From NCBI GenBank assembly GCA_027924585.1, contig BSBM01000047.1, positions 18,968,001 to 19,032,000 of the forward strand: a stretch of 64,000 nucleotides of DNA, given 5' to 3'. The translations under genes were made by a program, and so were the position numbers. The DNA comes from Larix kaempferi (lineage: Eukaryota; Streptophyta; Pinopsida; Pinales; Pinaceae). Shown piece after piece: positions 1 to 12,058 of this stretch; the stretch's first letter is position 1; each line of letters opens with the position of its first letter. The notes beneath the pieces were generated by a model. The model ran no database searches. It saw only the letters and a program-made list of their open reading frames with translations, and was not told the DNA's origin.

Positions 1-1
1 G

Positions 2-2702
2 CTCAAGTTTCAGTTACAAGAGTTGATCGAGAATGGATACATCCGACCGAGTGTATCCCCTTGGGGAGCACCTATACTCTTTGTCAAGAAAAAGGACGGG
101 ACGATGCAGATGTGCATCGATTACCATAAACTCAAAAAATTGACCATCAAGAACCATCACCCACTCCCTAGAATCGATGACTTGTTTGACCAAGTCAGAG
201 GAGCAATTTTATCTTCTCGAAGATCGACATGCGATCCAGATATCACCAAGTAAGAATCCGTGATGAAGACATTAGTAAGACCGCCTTTCGAACCCGATAC
301 GGTCATTACAAGTTTGTGGTAATTCCTTTCGGATTGAAAAATGCACCCGCAAACTTTATGTGCATGATGAACAATATCTTTAGTAAATACCTAGACAAGT
401 TCGTTCTAGTCTGCATTGATGACATTTTGATCTACTCCAAAAGTAAGAAAGAACACGAAGAACATCTCCGGATAGTGTTGATAGTACTACGAGAACACCA
501 ACTGTACGCTAAGTTTAGCAAGTGTGATTTCTACAAACCACAAATACAGTATCTAGGTCACATCATTTCCTAGCAAGGAATAGAAGTCGACCTCGAAAAC
601 ATTAAATCCATAGAGGAATGGCCTACACCTACTTGCGTGACTGACATAAGGTCATTCTTAGGTTTAGTCGAATACTACCGAAAGTTCATTGAGAACTTCT
701 CACGGACTGCTTGTCCTATGACGACCTTGCAGAAGAAGGAAAACAAGTTTCTTTGGATGACCAAGTGCGAGGAAAGTTTCCAAAAGTTAGAGCAACTTTT
801 GACTAGTGCACCCATCTTACGGATTGCTAACCCCGATGGGGACTTCGTGGTTTGCACAGATGCAAGCAAGGAAGGGATCAGTGGAGTCCTTATTCAAAAT
901 GACTTTGCTATCGGCTATGATTCAAGGAAGTTGAAGGAACACGAACAAAACTACCCCACGCACGATCTTGAACTAGCCGCCATTATCCACACCTTGAAAA
1001 TGTGGAGGATTTACCTTATGGAAAAGAAGTTCCTACTGAATATGGACAGCATGCCTTTGAAGTATTTGTTTGACCAACCTGACCTAAATGCTAGGAAAGC
1101 CAGGTGACGAGCCTTCATGAGTGAGTACCACTTTTAGTTAAAGCACATAAAAGGAAAGTAAAACAAGATCGTTGATGCTTTAAGTCGACAGGCTCATATG
1201 TTATATGAGGTGACAGTAAGTCAAACTGATTTAGATTTGCACGACAGGATCAGAATGGCATGTAGGAGTGACCGATTCTATGCCGAGATCCTTAAAAAGA
1301 TCCAAGAGGACAGGTTATTCCAACAACAAAAAGAGTATAAAATAAACGAGTCCAGACTGCTATGGTCGAAGGAGAGACTTTATGTTTCGGAAAGCAGAGA
1401 AATTAGACCTAACATCCTCACAAAGTTCCATCAGAAACCCTACTCAGGGAATCTAGGATATCAAAAGATGATATCAATAGTAAAGAAACAATTTTTCTGG
1501 CCTAAGTTGAAATCCGACATAGCCTTCTTCATCGCTAAGTGCCAGTAATGCAACCTGGTTAAAGCGGAGCAGTAACACCCTTCAGGATTATTGTAATCGT
1601 TACCCATTCTAGAATGGAAGTGGGAGGTCATCAGTATGGATTTCATCACCGTTTTACCCAAGAGTAAGAGAAATAATGACTCCATATTTGTAGTAGTAGA
1701 CAAGTTATCAAAATAAACACATTTTATACCGGTGAAGTCTACTTACAAAGCTGTTCACATCGCAGACATCTTCCTAAAGGAGATATTCCGATTACATGGA
1801 ATACCCAAGGCAATCATTTCCGATCGAGACACAAAGTTCGGGAGAGCATTGTTCTCCAGTTTGGAGACACAACTACAGTTCAATACCACATACCATGCCC
1901 AAACCGATGGATAGATGGAATGGGTGAACCAAATCCTTGAGTACATGCGTAGGATGTATGTTATGAACAACCCGACAAAATGGGAGGATTACCTAAACCT
2001 CGCAGAGTTGCTCACAACAACGGATACTAGACCTCTGCCAAGATGAGTCCCTTTGAGGTGCTCTATGGAAGAAAGTGTAAGACGCCAGTGATTTGGGATA
2101 GTCCGGTAGACAGACTTATGTTGGGTCCCGAATTACTAAAAGACTTGGAGCAGCTAGTCACCAAAGTACAAGAAAACTTGAAAGAGGGAGAAGACTGCCA
2201 GAAGAGTTATGCGGATAAGAAAAGAAAAGACAAATATTACCAAGTCGGCGAACATGTCTTCTTGAAAGTGAAGGAAAAAAGAAGCTCTCTGAGCTTGGGG
2301 CGATGCGGGAAGCTAGCCCGCATATTTTGTGGACCCTTTGAGATACTGGCCAAGAAAGTGCTAGTAGCGTATGAGTTATCTTTACCATCTCATGTAAAAG
2401 TTCATAATTTTTTTCATGCATCTTTATTAAATAAATATGTCTATTATACTAAACATGTGATTGATTGGTCCTTATTACAGGTAGAACCCGAGGGAGAGTT
2501 CATGCCCGAGCCCCTCTACATTCTGGACAAGAGGGAGGTACAGCTTAGAAAGAGGAATATCGTCCAGTTGAAAGTGCAATGGAGGCACTTCGGACCAGAT
2601 GAGGCTACTTGGGAAAATGAGACCACCATGAAAGAGGCATACCCTTCCTTATTTCATGACTTCATTTCTAGTCCCCGGAACACTGAGACAATGTTGCTAT
2701 AA
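2..2702 (+). pseudogene. Element A: broken Ty3/gypsy (chromovirus) pol, 5' end outside the window
   Basis: This is the 3' part of a retrotransposon polyprotein that once copied element RNA to DNA and integrated it. Seen in order: the RT start ([13 protein letters not shown], about 35-75), the RT catalytic region with the Asp pair kept in [10 protein letters not shown] (about 415), RNase H (CTDASKEG, about 855), the integrase zinc-binding region (about 1430-1550; second His lost, GNLGYQ for the usual GHPGYQ), the integrase core (DFIT at 1638, SDRD at 1819, Glu after a stop at 1912) and a chromodomain-like tail (about 2500-2670). Reading is broken by a frameshift near 210, stops at 571, 1105, 1136, 1159, 1546, 1573, 1693 and 1912, and a one-base loss near 2010. 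The order RT-RNase H-integrase-chromodomain is that of chromoviruses; the Tekay/Del-like assignment is from memory of the family. It cannot make a protein. Confidence 0.93.
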
Positions 2703-2714
2703 GCAGGGATGGAT
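2703..2714 (+). other. Polypurine tract of element A
   Basis: A purine-rich AGCAGGGATGGA lies between the pol stop and the LTR start TGTAATATCCC. It would have primed plus-strand DNA synthesis. It is less regular than those of elements E, F and G. Confidence 0.6.
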
Positions 2715-3895
2715 GTAATATCCCAAATTTTGATTGACTATATTGATGTTATATATTGGGCTTAAGCCCCAACACATATGATTTATTTTGGTATACTCGG
2801 CGTAAACCCAATGCACATAATTCATTTTTATAGATATACATATTCGGACATGGACCCTGGTTGATGTAGGTTATTGATATATACTGGGAAGAAAGCCCTA
2901 ATGTATGTGAGTTATGATTTATTATGAGATTGAATACAAGACCCTATTATATTGAGATGATCTTTTGTTATATACTGTGTAGAGTTATGATATGCATGAT
3001 TGACTTTTATATGTGTTGAGCATGGACTTTGGAGAAAATGGATAACCTATGTGCTGGGTATAAGCCCCGATGTACATAGAGGACTTTTATTATGTACTAG
3101 GCGTAATCCCTTGATGTACATAGAGTGTTGGGAATAATATTTGGAGCACTCCAAGCTTGATAATAAATACCTAATCCGAGGCCATTTGTATATTCTAGAT
3201 GTGCTTCAAAAACACATTCTAGTGCTAGTGTTGAGCAGGATGCTCTGAAATTGCACTAGCGTAACGCCCATGTGAAAGTGTTGAGCCAAATATCTGAAAA
3301 GCACTCGGGGTTACTTGATCTTAAAAGTGTTGAATTGAGAAGACTTTGAATAGCACTAATATTCATCACAATTATTTAATTGGTAAAATGAATCATGTCT
3401 ATTGCTCATCAATGACCGCGAGAACTACCATGTTAAATGACGGAATCCAAAATGCAAGAGGGACCTAGAGTCACCTAACCTATCCAACTACCCAAACTTA
3501 CCAAAAGACCTTGTCCAAAGAATAGGACCTTGTATTAAATAATTATCAAGAATTATTTTTCTATTTAATTAATTAAATCAAAGATGTAATTATGATATTT
3601 AATTATTAAATAATCAGATTCATTATTATAAAAGAACACTCACTTATGTGTAATAATATGCATAAAATTTATGCATAGGATGTTTCTTTATATTATTATT
3701 ATACTTAAAGAGAAATATTGTGATCTAACTTAAAGATACATCTAGTTGTAACAAAATAAAAGTCCAAGATAAACTAGGAGTAAGTAATTACTTAAAGTAT
3801 CTTTTACAAATATTATAATTCAAAATTAAATTAAAAAACAGAAGTTAGTATTAGAAATATTATTATTTACTCAACAACTATATTCCAAAGTTCAC

Positions 3896-3910
3896 CTATA
3901 AAAAGAAGGA
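3896..3910 (+). promoter_or_regulatory. Probable TATA box of element A LTR
   Basis: CCTATAAAAAGAAGG about 1.2 kb into the LTR, followed by a pyrimidine-rich stretch (CTTTTTCTTCTATC). It fits a pol II core promoter. No transcript data; inferred from sequence. Confidence 0.45.
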
Positions 3911-6078
3911 CAATTTCCCAAAGAGGGCATCATCTTTTTCTTCTATCATTCTCTTATGGTAAGAGGAGAGAATTTGTCCACAGAATTGAAGGAGCTTATT
4001 ATTTCCAAGATCTGATTATCATCAACAGTCTACCCTAGGTTCTATATTTTCCTATTGCATCTTGGAACCAGCTCGGGGGGATCCATTAGTGAACCAGGAA
4101 AGGTTCAGAGTCAAGGTTGGGAGTAACGTGGTAGTCCCAAAGTCATTCGGTTCAAACAAAAGTTCCACAGGTCGGCCATATCAATACATAATTATTTTCA
4201 ATAACTAGTGTTTGAAGGTGTGTAGGTCTATACCAGCAGAAGGATCAAGCTGCAACTATCCAGGTATGATATACTCTTATGTTCTTTTCAATTTATTATT
4301 AGGCTGCTAAACGTAGAAATTTAATTATGTCAATTATTTTCATAATAATCTAGTAACAGTAGTTAATGAGAGCAAGGGCCTATGGCATTGGCTCTCCTGG
4401 GTTATTCTTCCTTTTTCAAAAGTTAAAATTCTGGTTTAAAGATTTCAAACCCTAACTCAAACTGAAACAGTACAGAACCTCATAAAAAAATTTAAATTAA
4501 TTATGATTTCAGTAGAATCATTTCCTATAAGGAGACTGATTCGCTTGTTTTATTTCCAAGCTCATGATCTTAACCTTTCTACGTTAGCTAAAATTGAATT
4601 GCATGCTATATCAAATCTTTTTATTTAAAACTTGAAATTCTAAATCCTTGACAAGATTGCGTAGGATCTCTTTCCTTCGCACTTCAATAGAAAATTTTAA
4701 CGCAACATAGTAAATTTCAAACATAAGAATCATCAACATAACATACATTCCTTAAGTCGCCTTGCATAGGCTACGATGTTTCTAAAAAGCACTTTCCAGA
4801 TTTTTAAAATCCACTAATTAAGGCCGAAACTCAGAATCGAGCCTTCTGCACTTCAATTATGGAAAACCACGAATTCCTCATGAGAGGTCACGCTACAACG
4901 TCGATCATCAACCATGATACCTAACTATTAGAATCATACGCAACATGGAAAGTATTTCTTTTCACCAAATTTAAACTCAAGCGTAAAGAGCAAACTAACA
5001 CTTAAATTAAAAATGCCTTACATAGGCTAAATTATTTTAGGGCATTTTCCAGATTTAAAAACTATTATTAAGCAACCAAGATTCAGGATCGACTCCAAGG
5101 AACATTACCCTAAAAACAAGTTAAGTTATAGGGATCACACTCTAGCGTGGATCATTGTCTTTTCCACATAATTATTAAACCATAACGAAAGTCAAGGAAA
5201 ACGAATTCAATTCCAACACTAGGGCTGGGACGTCAAGACACATCAGAATTACCATAAACAAGAAATCAATTCATACGATCTCTCTATTTTATTTAATACA
5301 ATCTCACACCTTGAGATTTCATCCTCTAGGATTTAACTAGGCGGAGGGCATCACTCTCTACATCAACTAAAATCCTTTTCAAGAGCCAGAGCTTAAACAA
5401 AGCAAAAAGAATGAGGGAAAATAAACCAAGATACCATAAATTATAACTATCCAGGCAACAAAGAGTAGTTACATAGGTGGAGCTTTAGTCAACTAAGGAA
5501 TATTACATAGGGTTTTCGCTAAAGACAAGTTCCATTACAACCCTCAATAATGACAGAGATCAACTGAGGGAATCCTCATATAAATTATCAAGCCCTGGGG
5601 CTCATCACAGTTACCAAATTTCTGGGAAGTAAAACATTTAAAATTTTTAAGAGATATCAATGCAGTAGATCAAACGCTGTAACCAAATCACATTGTACCC
5701 ACAACATTAGCAGAATATCATTATTAAAATGAAAGTATTAAAATCAAAATCCATTAAAAAGGATATGATCAGGAATCTAGTTATGGTCTCCCCCATTCTT
5801 AACAACAAAAATATATTATCACAGAAGTCGTGTCTGCCATTAGAAGCCCCAATGGAACCAAAAAAAAAGATACATTTCCAGAAGCGTCGAAAGCACAATG
5901 CTGGTAAAGGAGGCAAATGAGGACCATCTCCTTCAACACTAAATTTCCATGCAGTCTACATTACAGAGAAAACCGTAGTTCATACATTTTAGAGCGTGTG
6001 TCAGGTTTTGCCACAACTTAATACTCAAACCCAAACATTTTAGTTGAACCCTAGACTCAAATCATTCCATGAAATACC

Positions 6079-6083
6079 TTACA
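6079..6083. repeat. Target-site duplication of element C (left copy, TTACA)
   Basis: TTACA directly precedes the 5' LTR start TGTAACATACCC and recurs at 60270-60274 directly after the 3' LTR end. It marks C as one insertion spanning both points. Confidence 0.85.
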
Positions 6084-6437
6084 TGTAACATACCCTTTTT
6101 GTTGAAGAACATTTTGTGTTAGAAACATTATGTTAACTTTTATTGTAAATTTTTATGTTGGATAGGTGTCTGTGTCCAAGGATGACTGTAATTTACACAA
6201 TATTTTATTATTTAATAAATAAAATAGGAGACAAACACCTAAGAGGATTGTTGAAAGAGTGGTTACTGACCCACTAGGTGGAATGGAATATAGGGTAGAA
6301 GGTAATGGACAAGTGGCAGCATCATGATGCAACTAACTAGTTGTTGGTATGGGACAACTCCCTTGAAATGTGGTCATAGTGCCCTGAAATATGGGACTGG
6401 AGTTTGAGGTTCATTTATTCCAAATTGACCACTAAAG

Positions 6438-6460
6438 ACCTAGGCAATCTATATAATAGC
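6438..6460 (+). promoter_or_regulatory. Core promoter of element C 5' LTR
   Basis: GACCTAGGCAA is followed within a few bases by CTATATAATAG. The same arrangement occurs in the 3' LTR (CTATATAATAG at about 56915, with the upstream box mutated to TACTTAGGCAG), in element G's LTR (33451-33476) and in the body of element D (16825-16845). Probable U3/R boundary; inferred. Confidence 0.6.
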
Positions 6461-9400
6461 CATCAAATTTTGAACTGAGGTTCATCACTTTTCCTGACGA
6501 GGTAAGTTACCTTGGGGTTTTGCTGTGTTTGCACCCAATAGATTTGATGAGGGGATATGCTAAGTTGTTGATCATGTTGTGAGTCTGCAAAAAATCTATT
6601 GAGTTTCAAGAGTTTGATGATGAGTGCTGAAGGCATGTTTCAAATTTAGGAGTTTGATGTTGAGTGTTGAAGGCATATTGAGTGCCTTGCTTCTACACAG
6701 ATTCCATCTACTTAGTGGTTCAGTAATTAGGATCGGGGGTTCACAAGAAGCCAGTAGTTAGGCTGATTCTTCTGGAATAAGTTGGGAGGAACAAGCCTCC
6801 TTGGGTGTTTGTCATCCCTATCTTCATCTACAGGTTCCATTATCTTTTCTATCTTCAAACATTTTAAAGTTTCTAACTGAATTAAAATTACTGTTTTATT
6901 TTGTAAGTTTATTTAAACAAATGCAATCATTTCAGTTTCTGAGTAAGTTAAGATTCTGTATAGAGATGAATTTGATTGAATAAAATAGGTCTCTACATTT
7001 TCCCCCATGCAAGTGGATCTGCATCATACTCTAGTACAGAGACAAATTAAGTTTGACAGATAAATGATAGGCAAAATAGCCATGTGAATGAGGAGATCAA
7101 AATGTTATATTTTCTTAAGTTTCTGCTTACTGTTAAATTTCTATGTATACATATATCAATGTCTTCCTTATCATTTTTTTGTACAGATAATTGTTTTCAG
7201 AATTCATTATTTTTCTTTTACGAAACCAATACTCAAATTTTCCAGTAATAAGAAAGGATAACTGTTTTCCTAAATGCACAGTAATGTTTTCTTCATTCTA
7301 AAATTATCTTTTATCTCGAAACAAATAGTTTTCCCTTCTAAAGCATAAGAATTATCTTTCTATGTTATAGTATTTAAAAATATATGTTTATATCGTAACA
7401 GATGCAGATTCAATCTCAACATACAACATATTATTATTTTTCTCTTTTAAAACAGTGCACAGTTAATAAGTACCAATATCTTCATGCACAAAATTATCTA
7501 TTACTATGCTATTTATTATTTCATTATAGAAAATAATATTCTTCTTATGCAAGTAGAGTCTCATGTTTAAACCTAGGGTTTTCGAACAATCACTTACAAA
7601 CCAAACTGTCAACTATTAAGTTTCTCGTTGGACGATAACAACAAAAACATTAAAGAGTATCAATACATTCCAGACAGAATCGAGTTATGGCTTCAAACAT
7701 CACAAACGGATGGAAAATCTAGCTCTACATTATTATTCCAAAGTAGGAAACGAAGCAATTACCAATTCAATATATAACTGTAAACCATGTTATCAACTCT
7801 CAACACACAACCAACATTTCAGCAGTTCCTAAACATATTGTCAAACCATGTGTTTATATAATTAAAACTAAACATATATACTGCATTTGTTTCGATCGAT
7901 TGAGCAAGTTAAAATCTCAGTATCATCTCAAGGTTCCTGTGATTACATTGACAGTAGAACAACTCAAAACATAAGTGACAAAAACAAGTTTGAATGCCGA
8001 GATCTTAATGAGGAGCAAAATAAAAAACCATACATTTTAAACAGAGTCAAACCCTAACCCTCAAATTTCTTATAGAATAAAAATGCAGTGTTTATAAAAT
8101 CGACGAATTACACACAGGCCGAAACCTTTCCATAGATTTCAAACATCTACCATTGTTCATTGAAACATATGATTTTTACAGTATCCAAGTCTGTGAATAA
8201 GAACACTTCCCCATGACTGTTACAAATAAAAACAACAGGGCTCGTTCCTTTTGGGTCGAGGTACTATCCTCCCCAAGCCAATACATTTTTTTACAAACCC
8301 TAATTAAATGAAATACAAATTATCAGAGATAAACACGGAGATCTCGAAATACACATTTGAAGGCCATCACTTCCATCTAACTAGAGTTACAAGGCAACCT
8401 CCAAGGCTTACCGGTCGGTGTAGAAGTAGCCAACTATCAACACCTAGACTGGAGAAGCCATCGAACCTCTGCACCTACAATTACATTGAAGATGTGGTTA
8501 AAAACAATTTTCTTTAAAAAGAATGATTTATGTATCGATCAAACAACTATTAATGTATTAACGTTCGAATATGGAAGCTACAGGAAAGGTTTTCGAAGCA
8601 CATTACCTTTTTAATGATAGCACAGAGCAGAAACGCCAAATAGGTACAACTGCAACCAATACCCCATAGACGATATTCAAATGCAAAGAAGGAAGGAAAC
8701 AACACCATTGAACAGTTATGAAATTTCGAGACCTGTATCAACTATTGCGAAGACTTGGCCTCTCACTTTTGAACTTTAAAAACAAAGCTACAACTATAAG
8801 CTTCGCATGAACCCAGTTTTAAAAGAAAAATCTCAACATGTCTAAGTTTCAAATCACCACTAAGAACTAGATTATAAGCTGCCAACCGTGGCTAGATATC
8901 ACTGTGAGAGACTCGGCTCTTAAACCTTCCATAGGTCACAGGTTCAAAACGCAGGCATTATGCCTCTAAAAATGCAAAACAAGAACCCTAAAGACCCTCA
9001 GCCTTTCGGCCAAACGTAGAGCCACTACCACCGAATGCCAAGGAAACATTAACCACATTGAATATAGTGGAGGTAGGGTTTAATCCTCATCCATCGAAAC
9101 CCTGCCAGATCAATGGTGGAGATCACCAATGCAGCTTCACGAACACCAAGCAAACCAACCATATTAAATGAACTATCAATACTACCGCCACGAAGGAGCC
9201 AGCTCAATTAAACTTGAACCATTTTCCTTACAGCTCATCACAGAACTTTTAACACCATGATACTATCACCTGCTCAAGCTCATACACCATCCACGGTGGA
9301 ACTCCACTATCTCGACAGATGTGAGCATTCAATGCATAAGCAGCGTCAATATCTGCCAGCCTATGACATTTAGTAACGTTCTCATCACATTTTTAAATTA

Positions 9401-10111
9401 TAATGAACATGATATATGGTAAGTCGTGATACACAACCTTGTAACCATATCGAATGACAAGGTATAGTGCACATAGTTATGTTGCTAGGGTTTTTCAATA
9501 GTATCACATAGGGTCACGTTAAATGCACACAACACATATCACATAATTTTATATATAAGAGTTTGTTTAATATTCTATAGACGTTGCAATAGATTATATG
9601 GATAATCTAATGAATTGCACACACATACATTTCATTGTATAGTGTATTGAAATTAACACTCAATAAATCGTATTATCACATAGAATTGTAATATCATTGT
9701 AGTATATAGTTCCTAGGCAAAGTATTAAATCAATTGTGCATAGAATTTCTAAGATTTGTCAGTGAGATAAGGAATAGACATATATTTCCGGTCCAACATG
9801 AAATTAAATGAAAATCACATATATTTATGAGTATAGAACTAAGTCTTGATCGATACAAACATTCTCTATAATCAAATACAAACTTATAGTTTACATTTAA
9901 ATAAGACACACTATTTGCATCAGCAATCATATCCAGATATCGTTATCTTGAACGTTTAGTCTTTAACCAAAGTTTCTCACCCGGTAGAGCGCTCAATGTC
10001 TTATCTCTCAAAACATTTTTTTACAAAGGAGATTACTGAAAAGTTGTTCGGTCACTGGTCACAAACTTTAATCCTTACATGTAAACTGCCACAAGTACGA
10101 ATTCACATGCT

Positions 10112-10127
10112 TTAGCACGAATGCTAA
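10112..10127 (+). repeat. Conserved LTR hairpin TTAGCA-CGAA-TGCTAA
   Basis: A perfect 6-bp inverted repeat with a CGAA loop, about 300 bp from the LTR end. It is repeated exactly at 59957-59972 (C 3' LTR) and at 60902-60917 in the different LTR of element A, where the surroundings have diverged much more. Confidence 0.6.
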
Positions 10128-10427
10128 GTAAGCGTTGGGGCATCCGTAGGACCCCTTCACCATGAACAAAAGCACATTAGTCAAAATAGTTAAATCATCA
10201 ATCATAGCAGCAACAATAGAATTTTTGTAATAGTACAGCTGAGTATGAATAACATCAAGACATAAATTTTAAATCATTTAGTCGCAAACCTTACACTATA
10301 AACTAGCTTGGTATTTAGTACATCAAAACAACTTTTATGCATTATTATATTCCGCACAAATTAAATAGGCATTAATTGTTATGTCGAAAAATTTTAAAAT
10401 TTTGTGATTTTTCTCGGATGTTACATG

Positions 10428-10439
10428 TGGTATCAGAGC
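10428..10439 (+). other. Primer-binding site of element C
   Basis: TGGTATCAGAGC two bases after the 5' LTR. It is complementary to the 3' end of plant initiator tRNA-Met, the usual minus-strand primer. The 129 bp from here to the gag ATG (10569) are untranslated leader. Confidence 0.92.
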
Positions 10440-10568
10440 ACGAGTTCAAACTCTAGGCCTGATTTAGCCTCACACGCGCAAACAGAAAAACAAATCAGAA
10501 AGTTTATGTTACTAAATTTTAATTCATACTATTTTTGCACAAAACAGATTGACCTTTAAATTGCAGGA

Positions 10569-12058
10569 ATGGAAATACTAGAAGAATCAACTGAGGACAA
10601 ATCTCCTTGTAATGAACGTATTAATAATAATAATTCTGAAGGAATTTATGTTGAATTAAATAACCAGTCTTCCGAATTTTTATGTACCATATAGGATTTA
10701 AAATCTGAGTTAAGAGTTGTTAAAGAAGAGAATGAATGGATCCTTAAGGTACAGGAGGAGTTACAACAAAATTTGAGGGAGAACTGTCATGATAATGAAA
10801 CAGGCAGAAAATCAGAAATGAAGTCTGATTCTGAAACAATGTCCCACAAACATAAGCATAAGAAAGCAAGAAATGATAAAAGGAATAGTTACTCATCATC
10901 TAAATCTGATCCAAGTAATAATGACTTTGATTATGATAGAAGTAACAATGAATGTTGATCTAAAGAGAGAAAACATAAACATCATGAACAGATTACTGAA
11001 GAATTTAAAGAGATTAAGCCACCCACCTTTAATGGCGAAAGTGAGAAGGGTGAAACAGTGGAAGCATGGTTGTCTGGAATGAAGAAGTACTTTAATATTT
11101 ATGACTACTCTTCTCAACTAAAAGCCAAGATGGCTATTTACAATCTGACCGGAGAGGCAGATATTTGGTGGCAAGATCTTAAAAGAATTAAGAGTATAAA
11201 AGAAAAAGAAGTAACATGGAATATGTTTAAAAGTTTGTTTAAAAATAAGTTTTTGTCGGAACAATATTTTGAAGATAAGTCAAAGGTGTTTTACGATTTG
11301 AAGTTGGGTACAATGAACATGAAAGAATTGTGCAGCAAATTCCTTAGCTTGCTGAGGTATGTGCCTTACATGGTCGAGGAAAATCCTAAAGTGAAAAGGT
11401 TTCTCAGTTGTCTACCTTTCAATATAAAGGACCGTATCGAGTATGATAACTCTTCCACTTCGGAAAAGTCCATGAGAAAAGCCAATTTCTGTTTTGATCA
11501 AAACAGAAAAAGAGAAGGAACAACTAGCTGGAAGAGCAGTAAAACTAATCAGTTTGATTATAAAAAGAAGAATTTTAATCATAATTATGGAAGTTTTAAG
11601 AAAAGTTTTAATAACATAAATTTTCCTAGTCATAATAAATACAGGAATAATGCATCTCAGAACTTTACTGCTGCAAGAAACGTACCTAACAATAATAATC
11701 ACAGCAATAGCAATAATAATAACAATAGGTATGCTGAATAGAAAATACCTATGAAGTGCTATGACTGTGGCGGACCACATAAGAGAGCATATTTCCCACG
11801 CAACAAGAGGACAGCCAACAATATTCACACTATGCAAGAAGAACCTACAGTTAGAGATATCACAAGATAAATGCCCAAGATAAATGCAGCGTTGGAAAAT
11901 CGTCAAGCTGACCATCAAACATCCATGGTCGAAATTGAAGGTATGATACAAAACGAGTCTATTTCTATTCTAATAGATCCATGTGCAAATTTGAGTTATA
12001 TTTCACCTACTTTAGTAAACCATTGCAAGTTAAAAGTAGAGAAATTTTATAATGCATG
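10569..12058 (+). pseudogene. Element C gag and start of protease (piece 1 of 4), broken
   Basis: The start ATG at 10569 opens a frame that continues to the D insertion, with stops at 10692, 10956, 11739 and 11868. The retrotransposon gag core lies at about 11020-11500: EAWLSGMKKYF and WWQDLKR match the same points in element G's gag ([18 protein letters not shown]). An Asn/His-rich linker is followed by a zinc knuckle at about 11757 (CYDCGGPHKRAYF), whose last Cys is replaced by Phe. The protease begins at about 11940 with LIDPCANLSYI, where element G has [11 protein letters not shown], so the residue after Asp-Pro is Cys rather than Gly. The frame is cut inside the protease by element D and resumes at 50550. 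Gag would form the virus-like particle. Not functional. Confidence 0.9.
12054..12058. repeat. Target-site duplication of element D (left copy, GCATG)
   Basis: GCATG directly precedes the LTR start TGTGATATCCC and recurs at 50550-50554 after the 3' LTR. The protease frame of element C joins across these points. Confidence 0.9.

Larger units (their letters stand above)
2715..6083 (+). repeat. Element A 3' LTR, first part (interrupted by element C)
   Basis: It begins TGTAATATCCC just after the polypurine tract. The LTR stops where element C begins at 6084 and resumes at 60275, giving a total of about 4.5 kb. Its first 400 bp carry degenerate 70-80 bp repeats built on GGCxTAAxCCC (2755-3130). 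A likely TATA box, CCTATAAAAAG, lies at about 3896. The stretch at about 4119-4160 (GGTTGGGAGTAACGTGG, then GTCATTCGG) resembles the same part of element G's LTR at 33661. A diverged duplication of about 230 bp is visible (about 4750-4950 and 5010-5190). No coding sequence is seen; the short open frames near 5729 are not supported. Confidence 0.8.
6084..10425 (+). repeat. Element C 5' LTR (4,342 bp)
   Basis: It starts TGTAACATACCC and ends GGATGTTACA just before the PBS. It matches 56556-60269 along its length. A promoter module, GACCTAGGCAA then CTATATAATAG, lies at about 6438-6459, some 360 bp in. A perfect hairpin TTAGCACGAATGCTAA is at 10112-10127. About 600 bp (roughly 8862-9462) is absent from the 3' copy. 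Short open frames (6801, 8308, 8550 and 9730 regions) show no family features and are not called as genes. Confidence 0.92.

Noticed and set aside
11412-11951. 179-codon antisense frame
   Set aside because: Shadow of the gag-coding strand of element C.
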